From Stutzerimonas stutzeri (GTDB taxonomy: Bacteria > Pseudomonadota > Gammaproteobacteria > Pseudomonadales > Pseudomonadaceae), in the NCBI RefSeq assembly GCF_018138085.1, contig NZ_CP073105.1:620001-684000 (forward strand): a stretch of DNA of 64,000 nucleotides, read 5' to 3'. A program made the translations under genes and the position numbers. Position 1 is the first letter of the stretch. Every line of letters starts with the position of its first letter. Below are positions 55,643 through 62,075 of this stretch, piece by piece. The notes under the pieces are model-generated. The model made no database searches, had not been told where the DNA came from, and was given only the letters and a program-made list of their open reading frames with translations.

Positions 55643-56596
55643 ATGATGCAAACAGGTTCCTATAACACGCAACGCCTGGGTGTGTTGCTTCGGCGCCGCT
55701 ACCGGCTGGCCGGCCTGGCTGTGTTGCTGCTGGCCTTTGTCGCAACGGCGCTGGCGCTGCACTGGAACGAGCGGCTGTATTTCTACCTGACCCGGCAGAT
55801 GGACGTCACCCACGACGTCTCGGCTGATCGCTGGCTGCCCGGCTACGAGGTCGAGATTGACGGCAAGCCCGTCGCGGGCGTCGAGCGCAACTTGTCTGCC
55901 ATTACCTATGACCGTGATCTGGACCGCCTGTTGGCGGTGGTCAACGGTGGCCCCACCGAATTGCTGGTGCTGAGCAAGACCGGCGAGCTGCTCGAGCACT
56001 ATCCGCTGACCGGCTTCGGCGACATCGAAGGGGTGACCTACATGGGCGGCGGGCGAGTCGCGGTGTCGGACGAACGCGCGCAGCAGGTGAGCATTTTCAC
56101 CCTTCCAGCTGCGCCGCGCAGCGTCGACGTGTCCGAAGCGCAGTTCTTTTCCCTGGGCATCCACCTCAACGGCAACAAGGGCTTCGAGGGCTTGAGCTAC
56201 GACGCGGCGGGCGACCGGATGTTCATCGTCAAGGAGCGTGACCCGCGCCAGCTATACGAAGTGAAAGGTGTGGCGGCGAGCCTCGAGGGCCCGTTGCAGC
56301 TGACGATTGTCGACCACACCGACTGGATCGACGATCAGGTCTTTGCCACCGACCTGTCGGACATCCATTACGATGCCGAAACCGGCCACCTGATTCTCCT
56401 CAGCGATGAATCGCACCTGGTCATGGAGCTCAGCGACAGCGGCAAGATGCTCAGTTACCGCAGCTTCAATCGGTTCACCAGCGACCTCCAGCACACCGCA
56501 CCGCACCCCGAGGGCGTGACCCTGGACGACGACGGCACGCTCTACGTGGTCAGTGAACCCAACCTGTTCTACAGCTTCCGCCGCCCGGGCCACTAG
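55643..56596 (+). CDS. SdiA-regulated family beta-propeller protein
   Basis: The 317-residue product has an N-terminal membrane anchor (about 22-40, LAGLAVLLLAFVATALAL) and a periplasmic domain of the SdiA-regulated family (PF06977), a beta-propeller with repeats such as GFGDIEGVTYMGGGRVAVSDE and GFEGLSYDAAGDRMFIVKE. The enzymatic or binding role is not known. A TTNAC-repeat array starts just after its stop. Confidence 0.83.
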   Translation: MMQTGSYNTQRLGVLLRRRYRLAGLAVLLLAFVATALALHWNERLYFYLTRQMDVTHDVSADRWLPGYEVEIDGKPVAGVERNLSAITYDRDLDRLLAVVNGGPTELLVLSKTGELLEHYPLTGFGDIEGVTYMGGGRVAVSDERAQQVSIFTLPAAPRSVDVSEAQFFSLGIHLNGNKGFEGLSYDAAGDRMFIVKERDPRQLYEVKGVAASLEGPLQLTIVDHTDWIDDQVFATDLSDIHYDAETGHLILLSDESHLVMELSDSGKMLSYRSFNRFTSDLQHTAPHPEGVTLDDDGTLYVVSEPNLFYSFRRPGH

Positions 56597-56610
56597 GCCC
56601 GCCGGTTGTT

Positions 56611-56648
56611 TTCACGCTTCATTCACGTCGGTTTGACGAAACCCTGAC
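56611..56648 (+). promoter_or_regulatory. Four-repeat ColR-type operator
   Basis: TTCAC (56611), TTCAC (56622), TTGAC (56633) and CTGAC (56644) recur exactly every 11 bp, one helical turn each. The same TTNAC repeat occurs at the colR and warA sites. It lies 82 bp before the lipoprotein gene. Confidence 0.6.
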
Positions 56649-56729
56649 GACGGCAGGTGCAGGCTTTGCACTGTGGCCGCGGCGTGCACTGCACCGCGGC
56701 GCTGTCCTGTGCTTCAGGTGAGGTAACCG

Positions 56730-57155
56730 ATGAACGTTCGTCTCCCGCATTCCGCCCGTCTCATCACATGCCGCCGCGTGCTGCCCGGCGCTCGCCTGGG
56801 TTTGCTGGCATTGTTGTGCGCCGGTATCGCAGGCCTTGCCGGTTGCCAGAGTTCGGCGCAAGGGCTGCTCGCCGAGGGCTATCCGGTGGATTATGCCGAC
56901 GGCTTCGAGGCCGGCTGTGACAGCGGGCGACAGGCGGCTGGCGGGATGGCTTCCTTTCGCAAGAATGTGTCGCGCGCCCAGGCGCAGCCGCTTTATAGCG
57001 AAGGCTGGGGCGACGGTTATCGCCAGTGCCAGGCGATGCTCGAATCCAGCGGCGGGCTGTCGGCCTGGCGCAGCGACGCGCTGGAGCGTGAGCGCGATCG
57101 CGAGTGGCGCCATCATGTCGATCAGGCCAAGGCGCAGGCCTACCATCGCCGCTAA
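56730..57155 (+). CDS. Small lipoprotein, DUF2799-like
   Basis: The 141-residue product has a long signal region with lipobox LAGC (Cys39), so it is likely a lipidated envelope protein. The mature part shows YADGFEAGCDSGRQAAGG and YSEGWGDGYRQCQAM, Gly/Ala-spaced helices with two Cys that may pair. The family assignment is tentative. The upstream repeat array suggests ColR control, which would fit an envelope-stress role. Confidence 0.65.
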   Translation: MNVRLPHSARLITCRRVLPGARLGLLALLCAGIAGLAGCQSSAQGLLAEGYPVDYADGFEAGCDSGRQAAGGMASFRKNVSRAQAQPLYSEGWGDGYRQCQAMLESSGGLSAWRSDALERERDREWRHHVDQAKAQAYHRR

Positions 57156-57204
57156 GCGGTGTCCTGGCGGCTATTTCCCGCCCATGGAATGTGGCGTAAG
57201 CGTG

Positions 57205-57231
57205 GCCGCGCAACCCGGATGGCTGCGCGGC
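57205..57231. terminator. Hairpin between convergent lipoprotein and PAP2 genes
   Basis: GCCGCGCA (57205-57212) pairs with TGCGCGGC (57224-57231) around an 11-base loop. No T run follows on either strand, so a terminator role is uncertain. Confidence 0.4.
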
Positions 57232-57240
57232 AATCGGCTG

Positions 57241-57981
57241 TCAGCGAGCGGCGTCGATGGCCGGCGCCATTGCCGGTGAGGCGATACGGCGGTACAGCAC
57301 CAGCCGGTAGCAGGCCGTTCCGATCAGCCAGTCGAACAGCAGCGTCCAGACGTTGTGCGACATGAAGTGCGCGCCCTGCATCACCCGTCCGATCGACAGC
57401 ACGGTACCGAGCGTCAATGCGAAGGCCAGCGCGTAACGCGCCGCGCGCGGGCGCCGGTCACGCAGGACGAAGAACAGCGCCAGCAGCGAAAAGCCCGCCG
57501 ACGCATGGCCTCCCGGCCAGCAGCGTCCTGGCTTGAGCGTGGGTGCCCGTTCGCTGAGCAGCGGTGTGTAGGTCTCGCTGCCGCCGAAGTCGGTCAGGCT
57601 CCAGGGACAGTGCACGCCGGTCAGCGCCTTGAACGGTGTGACGATGCTGGTCGACAGTGCCAGTGACAGCACCAGGCAGCCCAGCGGCCGACGCCACGCG
57701 GCCAGCCGCGTCGGCAGCAGGCTGAGGACGAAGCCGACCAGTGCCAGCACGGCGAGCAGGATCACCAGCTGTTTGACGCGGTCATGCAGAACGTCTTCGA
57801 GCAACCAGCTGTGGCGGCCGACGAACCCCGAGCCCGGCTCGTAGAACAGCCGCGACAGGGCGAAGTCGAGCTGGCTCGGGTCACCGAGCAGCAGCACCAG
57901 CATCGCCAGCAATGGCAGGCCGAAGGCCAGGGTGAAGTTGAACGGGCGGCTGTCGAGGGCGGTGTTGGGCAGGGCAGGCAT
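57241..57981 (-). CDS. PAP2 family phosphatase, LpxE/LpxT-like
   Basis: The 246-residue membrane protein has about six spans and PAP2 motifs: Lys118 with CP at 125-126 (the usual RP shows Cys), PGGH (156-159), and SIGR with GAHFMSH (197-209). His159 and His205 are the likely catalytic residues. It probably removes or transfers phosphate on a lipid such as lipid A or undecaprenyl phosphate. The start at 57981 follows GGAG. It is divergent from colR, with a ColR-type site between. Confidence 0.82.
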   Translation of the reverse strand: MPALPNTALDSRPFNFTLAFGLPLLAMLVLLLGDPSQLDFALSRLFYEPGSGFVGRHSWLLEDVLHDRVKQLVILLAVLALVGFVLSLLPTRLAAWRRPLGCLVLSLALSTSIVTPFKALTGVHCPWSLTDFGGSETYTPLLSERAPTLKPGRCWPGGHASAGFSLLALFFVLRDRRPRAARYALAFALTLGTVLSIGRVMQGAHFMSHNVWTLLFDWLIGTACYRLVLYRRIASPAMAPAIDAAR

Positions 57982-58174
57982 TGGAGCTCCGGAGAAGCGC
58001 CATGAGCGGCGCCGGCAAGATTCAACGCTGGCCGAAATGAGCGGCAACCGGAAGAGGCGTGTCGCCTCGGCAAGCGAGCGGTAACGAAGTCAAGCAGGGC
58101 GCGCAGATGTCATCATATGATCCACGGGCGAGGCCGGACCCGCCGAAGTCTGAGCACCTGCCTGTGAGGCCGTC

Positions 58175-58202
58175 GTAAAGAAGCCGTGAAAATTCCGTCA
58201 TT
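58175..58202 (-). promoter_or_regulatory. ColR-type site between PAP2 and colR
   Basis: Read on the minus strand, ATGAC (58201 to 58197), TTCAC (58190 to 58186) and TTTAC (58179 to 58175) are spaced every 11 bp. The 15-mer TGACGGAATTTTCAC (58200 to 58186) is identical to the site before warA. The orientation points towards the PAP2 gene. Confidence 0.7.
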
Positions 58203-58221
58203 GTTCCGCTAGCGAGTCGAT

Positions 58222-58905
58222 ATGCGCATTCTGGTGATCGAAGATAACCGAGACATCCTGGCCAACGTTCTGGACTACCTCGAACTCAAGGGCTTCGTGG
58301 TCGACTGCGCCCAGGATGGGCTCAGCGGCCTGCATCTGGCCGCGACGGCGCACTACGACCTGATCGTGCTGGACATTATGCTGCCCGGAATAGATGGGTA
58401 TCAGGTCTGCAAGCGTTTGCGCGAGGATGCCGGGCGCGACACGCCGATCATCATGCTCACCGCCCGCGATGCCCTGGACGATCGGCTGCAGGGGCTCAAG
58501 TCCGGGGCCGACGACTACCTGATCAAGCCGTTCGCGCTGTCCGAGCTGGTGGCGCGCATCGAGGCGGTGCTACGGCGCAGCCAGGGCGCGCGCAAGCAGA
58601 AGCTGCAGGTTGGCGACCTCCAGTATGACCTCGACACCCTGCAGGCGACGCGAGCCGGGCAGTCTCTGCGGTTGAACCCGATCGGTCACAAGCTGCTCAC
58701 CGTCCTCATGCAGAAGAGCCCCGCGGTGGTGCGCCGCGAGCAGCTGGAAGAAGCCCTCTGGGGCGACGACGTTCCCGACAGCGACAGCCTGCGCAGCCAT
58801 ATTCATCAGTTGCGTCAGGTACTCGACAAACCCTTCGACAAGCCGCTACTACATACCGTGCATGGCGTTGGCTTTCGTCTGGCGGAGCTCGATCATGCTG
58901 ACTAA
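58222..58905 (+). CDS. colR: Response regulator ColR
   Basis: The 227-residue OmpR-family regulator begins MRILVIEDNRDILANVLDYL and closely resembles Pseudomonas ColR, with phosphoacceptor Asp51 (LIVLDIMLPGIDGY) and the DNA-binding tail SDSLRSHIHQLRQVLDKPF followed by LHTVHGVGFRL. ColR controls membrane-maintenance genes in response to zinc or iron excess sensed by ColS. It overlaps colS by 11 bases. Confidence 0.93.
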   Translation: MRILVIEDNRDILANVLDYLELKGFVVDCAQDGLSGLHLAATAHYDLIVLDIMLPGIDGYQVCKRLREDAGRDTPIIMLTARDALDDRLQGLKSGADDYLIKPFALSELVARIEAVLRRSQGARKQKLQVGDLQYDLDTLQATRAGQSLRLNPIGHKLLTVLMQKSPAVVRREQLEEALWGDDVPDSDSLRSHIHQLRQVLDKPFDKPLLHTVHGVGFRLAELDHAD

Positions 58906-60169
58906 GCAGCCGTTTGCGCGGCGTATCGTCATCGCCTTCACCCTGATGACGTTCGTGGTCAGTGGCGTATTCTCGCTGGGCATCGTTGCGGTGGTGCATT
59001 TCATCGAGGAGCATCTGGTCACGCAGGAGCTGGGCGGCGAGCTGGATGGCGTGCTCAATGATGTGCTCGTGCTCAAGACCGCGCCGCGACTGGATGCGGC
59101 TACGCGTTTCTTTGCTTCGGATGTGCCGGGATACGAAATTCCTGAGGCGTTTCGAGATGTGGCTCCCGGCTTCACAGAAGTGGTCAGCCATGACGACGCC
59201 TACTACGTTTACCTGCGCGAGATCGACGGCGAGCGATACATGCTGGTCGAGGAGCAGCAGGAGTTCGAGGCGCGCGAAACGGCGTTGTTCGGCGTGGTGC
59301 TGGCAGGCTTCCTGCTGAGCATCGTGGGTGCCTGGGGGCTGGGGCGGCTGATGGCGGACAAGGTGATGGCGCCGGTGTCACGCCTGGCTCAACAGGTGCG
59401 CCATCGCGATCAACTGCATGCCTTGGCCCCGCCGCTGGCCTTGCAGTATCCGGACGACGAGGTCGGCCATCTGGCTGCCGCCTTCGACAGTACCCTGGGA
59501 CAACTGCGACAGAGCCTGGAGCGCGAGCGGCTGTTCACCAGCGATGTCAGTCACGAGCTACGTACCCCGCTGATGGTGATCCTCGGCGCCTGCGAACTGC
59601 TCGCTCAGGCCGACCTGCCGGTCAAGTCACGAACACAGGCCCAGCGCATCGAGCGCGCGGCGCAGGAGATGCATGAGCTGGTGGAGACCTTCCTGATGCT
59701 GGCCCGGGCGCGTCCCGAGCAGACGGCGTTTCTCGGTACGGCTCGGCTTGCCGCGGTCGCCGAAGACCAGACTGACCGCTGGGCGCCTCTGTTCATCGAA
59801 AAAGGCCTGGCGTTTTCTCTTCGGTCAGAAGGTGAGGATAGCGGCGAATACAATCCCATATTGCTCGGCTCGGTAATGTCGAACCTGCTGCGCAATGCGC
59901 TGCATTACACCGAAGCCGGGTCAGTGCAACTGATCATCGAGTCGGGTGGCTTTCGCGTCGAGGACACTGGTGTCGGCATCCCGCCGGAACAGCAGGAACG
60001 TATCTTCCAGCCCTTCGTACGCGGCGCGCAAAGCCGCGGCGAAGGGCTCGGCCTGGGACTCTCGTTGGTTCGTCGCATCTGCGCGCATCAGGGCTGGTCA
60101 GTCAGCCTCGAGCAGCGTGCGCCGAGTGGCAGCTGCTTCCGAGTCCACTTCAGTGAGGCCGCGGCTTGA
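58895..60169 (+). CDS. colS: Sensor histidine kinase ColS
   Basis: The 424-residue kinase has two membrane spans (about 11-36 and 131-150) around a 95-residue periplasmic domain. That domain contains two ExxE pairs, Glu81-Glu84 (EIPE) and Glu120-Glu123 (EQQE), and Glu38/39; ColS in P. putida binds metals through an ExxE motif. His220 in DVSHELRTPL is the phosphoacceptor; NLLRNALHYT, DTGVGIP and GLGLGLSLV mark the ATPase domain. The ATG lies inside colR, so they are coupled. Confidence 0.92.
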   Translation: MLTKQPFARRIVIAFTLMTFVVSGVFSLGIVAVVHFIEEHLVTQELGGELDGVLNDVLVLKTAPRLDAATRFFASDVPGYEIPEAFRDVAPGFTEVVSHDDAYYVYLREIDGERYMLVEEQQEFEARETALFGVVLAGFLLSIVGAWGLGRLMADKVMAPVSRLAQQVRHRDQLHALAPPLALQYPDDEVGHLAAAFDSTLGQLRQSLERERLFTSDVSHELRTPLMVILGACELLAQADLPVKSRTQAQRIERAAQEMHELVETFLMLARARPEQTAFLGTARLAAVAEDQTDRWAPLFIEKGLAFSLRSEGEDSGEYNPILLGSVMSNLLRNALHYTEAGSVQLIIESGGFRVEDTGVGIPPEQQERIFQPFVRGAQSRGEGLGLGLSLVRRICAHQGWSVSLEQRAPSGSCFRVHFSEAAA

Positions 60170-60192
60170 CGGAATTTTCACATTCCCTTGAC
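60166..60192 (+). promoter_or_regulatory. ColR-type site before warA
   Basis: TTGAC (60166), TTCAC (60177) and TTGAC (60188) recur every 11 bp. The first 16 bases match the published ColR motif at all but two positions. The site overlaps the colS stop codon and lies 60-86 bp before warA. Confidence 0.75.
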
Positions 60193-60251
60193 GGCAGCTT
60201 GATGCCCCTGCCGCTAGCGTGGTGGTCTGTTTAACAACTGGACTGCCCGCC

Positions 60252-60929
60252 ATGACCCGCTCAAGCCCGATCGAACTCGAGTTTTCGCGCAAATATGACC
60301 GTGAGCATGCTCGCCAGTATCTGCGCAAACATCAGGACGGCTTGGCCCGTCGGCTGTCGCACTGGCGTGACGAGCAAATGGCCCGGCGAGCGTTGAAGCT
60401 GGCCGGCGATCCCGATCTGGTCCTGGATCTACCTTGCGGCGCGGGGCGGTTCTGGCCGTTGTTGGCCGAACACCCGAGCCGGATGATCTTTGCTGCGGAC
60501 AATTCTGCCGATATGCTGGCCATCGCGCGTGCGGCACAGCCTCCTCAGGTGGTCAAGCGGGTAGAAACCTTTCGAACCTCAGCCTTTGCCATCGACATGG
60601 GCGCCAATGCGGTCGATTGCATCTTCAGCATGCGCTTGCTGCACCACATCGCCGAGCCGGCGCATCGCCTGACCATGTTGCGTGAGTTTCACCGGGTGTC
60701 CCGTGATACGGTTATCCTCTCGCTCTGGGTAGACGGCAACTACAAGTCCTGGAAACGCAAGCGCTTGGAGCGCCGGCGACCGGACCAAGAAAATAAAAAC
60801 AGATTCGTGGTTCCGCGCTCGAAGATCGAAGCGGAATTCGGCGAGGCCGGATTCGACATTGTCGGCCACAGGGACTTTCTCCCGGGATACGCCATGTGGC
60901 GTGTCTACGTGTTGCGCAAAAGGAGCTGA
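60252..60929 (+). CDS. warA: SAM-dependent methyltransferase WarA
   Basis: The 225-residue class I methyltransferase has the SAM-binding motif LDLPCGAGRFWPLL (58-71), an acidic loop AADNSADML, and SMRLLHHIAEPAHRL as the post-motif block. In P. putida warA follows colRS and helps maintain the lipopolysaccharide barrier; the methylated substrate is not known to me. It begins 82 bp after colS behind a ColR-type site and ends 2 bp before warB. Confidence 0.87.
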   Translation: MTRSSPIELEFSRKYDREHARQYLRKHQDGLARRLSHWRDEQMARRALKLAGDPDLVLDLPCGAGRFWPLLAEHPSRMIFAADNSADMLAIARAAQPPQVVKRVETFRTSAFAIDMGANAVDCIFSMRLLHHIAEPAHRLTMLREFHRVSRDTVILSLWVDGNYKSWKRKRLERRRPDQENKNRFVVPRSKIEAEFGEAGFDIVGHRDFLPGYAMWRVYVLRKRS

Positions 60930-60931
60930 GC

Positions 60932-61639
60932 ATGGCTGCTGTCGTTCTCCCGCGTTCGGTCGAGGCCGCCGATGATTTCGAACAATGGTGGAACACGCAG
61001 GGCGAGTGGGTCGAACCACCGAACTTGCGCCGCGACGGCGAGAGCGGGGTGCAGCGGCTGCAGGCCCGTCGAGGCGGCCTGCTCTACTGCAAGCGGCAGA
61101 TCGGCCACCTGTATCGCTCCCTATGGCATCCGCTCGGTCGGCCTACCGTGCTGCGTGAGCGCGACGCGTTGCAGGCGTTCTCGCGCCTTGGCGTGCGGGT
61201 GCCGGCCATCGCGTTCTGCGGTACTCAACGGCAAGCGGGGCAGTGGCAGGCGTTGCTGGTCACCGAAGAGCTGCAGGGCTTCGTCAGTCTCGAACAGTGG
61301 TATGAAGACCGCCTGGACCAGCGCTACGGCGCAAGTGTGCACCAGCAAATGCTCGAGTCCGTCGGCCGCACGCTGAGCCGTTACCATCGGGCCCGCTGGC
61401 AACACGGCTGCTGTTACCCCAAGCACATCTTCATCAAGGTCGTCGGCGAGGCGGATGCCGTCCTGATCGAAATCGCACTGCTTGATCTGGAAAAGAGTCG
61501 TCGGCGTCTGCGTTCCCGTGCGGCCGCCGGCCATGACATGCGGCAGCTAGCGCGTCATCGCGATGCGATGCCCGAGACGGATTGGCAGTTGCTGCAAAGT
61601 GCGCATGCTGCGGCTTTTGCACATGGAGGAGACCAGTGA
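60932..61639 (+). CDS. warB: Lipopolysaccharide kinase InaA family protein WarB
   Basis: The 235-residue product resembles InaA/WaaP-type kinases that phosphorylate core lipopolysaccharide sugars. Kinase-like landmarks are YHRARWQHGCCYPKHIFIK (about 154-172; catalytic-loop type His/Lys) and LLDLEKSRRR (metal-binding Asp). It starts 2 bp after warA, after AAAGGAG. Its TGA overlaps the dgkA GTG. Confidence 0.85.
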   Translation: MAAVVLPRSVEAADDFEQWWNTQGEWVEPPNLRRDGESGVQRLQARRGGLLYCKRQIGHLYRSLWHPLGRPTVLRERDALQAFSRLGVRVPAIAFCGTQRQAGQWQALLVTEELQGFVSLEQWYEDRLDQRYGASVHQQMLESVGRTLSRYHRARWQHGCCYPKHIFIKVVGEADAVLIEIALLDLEKSRRRLRSRAAAGHDMRQLARHRDAMPETDWQLLQSAHAAAFAHGGDQ

Positions 61640-62034
61640 CGGCACCGGAACCGACACCTCTGGTCAGCGACGGCGCTGCCATGAAAGGACGCAGCGGCCT
61701 TGCCCGTATCTGGCACGCTTCCGGCTATTCGATGGCGGGCCTGAAGGCTGCCTACCGCGGCGAGGCGGCGTTCCGTCAGCTGGTATTGTTGAACCTGATC
61801 CTGATACCCGTGGCATTGTTGCTGGATGTCAGCCGCGTCGAGCGTGCCGTGCTGGTCGGCGTGGTGTTCCTGGCGCTGATCATCGAGTTGCTGAATTCCG
61901 CCATCGAGGCGACCGTCGACCGCATTTCCCTCGAACTGCATCCGCTCTCCAAGCAGGCCAAGGACATGGGCAGCGCCGCGCAACTGCTGGCGCTCTGTCT
62001 GATCGGCCTGGTGTGGGCGGTGATCCTGCTCTGA
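61636..62034 (+). CDS. dgkA: Diacylglycerol kinase DgkA
   Basis: The 132-residue integral membrane kinase phosphorylates diacylglycerol to phosphatidate. It has GEAAFRQLVLLNLILIP, the catalytic segment IIELLNSAIEATVDRIS and three spans. I chose GTG 61636 because GGAGGAG lies just upstream and it overlaps the warB stop (GTGA); ATG 61681 would give 117 residues. Lying before a phosphoglycerol transferase, it may recycle the diacylglycerol that enzyme releases. Confidence 0.9.
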   Translation: MTAPEPTPLVSDGAAMKGRSGLARIWHASGYSMAGLKAAYRGEAAFRQLVLLNLILIPVALLLDVSRVERAVLVGVVFLALIIELLNSAIEATVDRISLELHPLSKQAKDMGSAAQLLALCLIGLVWAVILL

Positions 62035-62075
62035 GCCACCTCCCGTACGTCTTCTGCCTTCACTAAGGAAAATCC

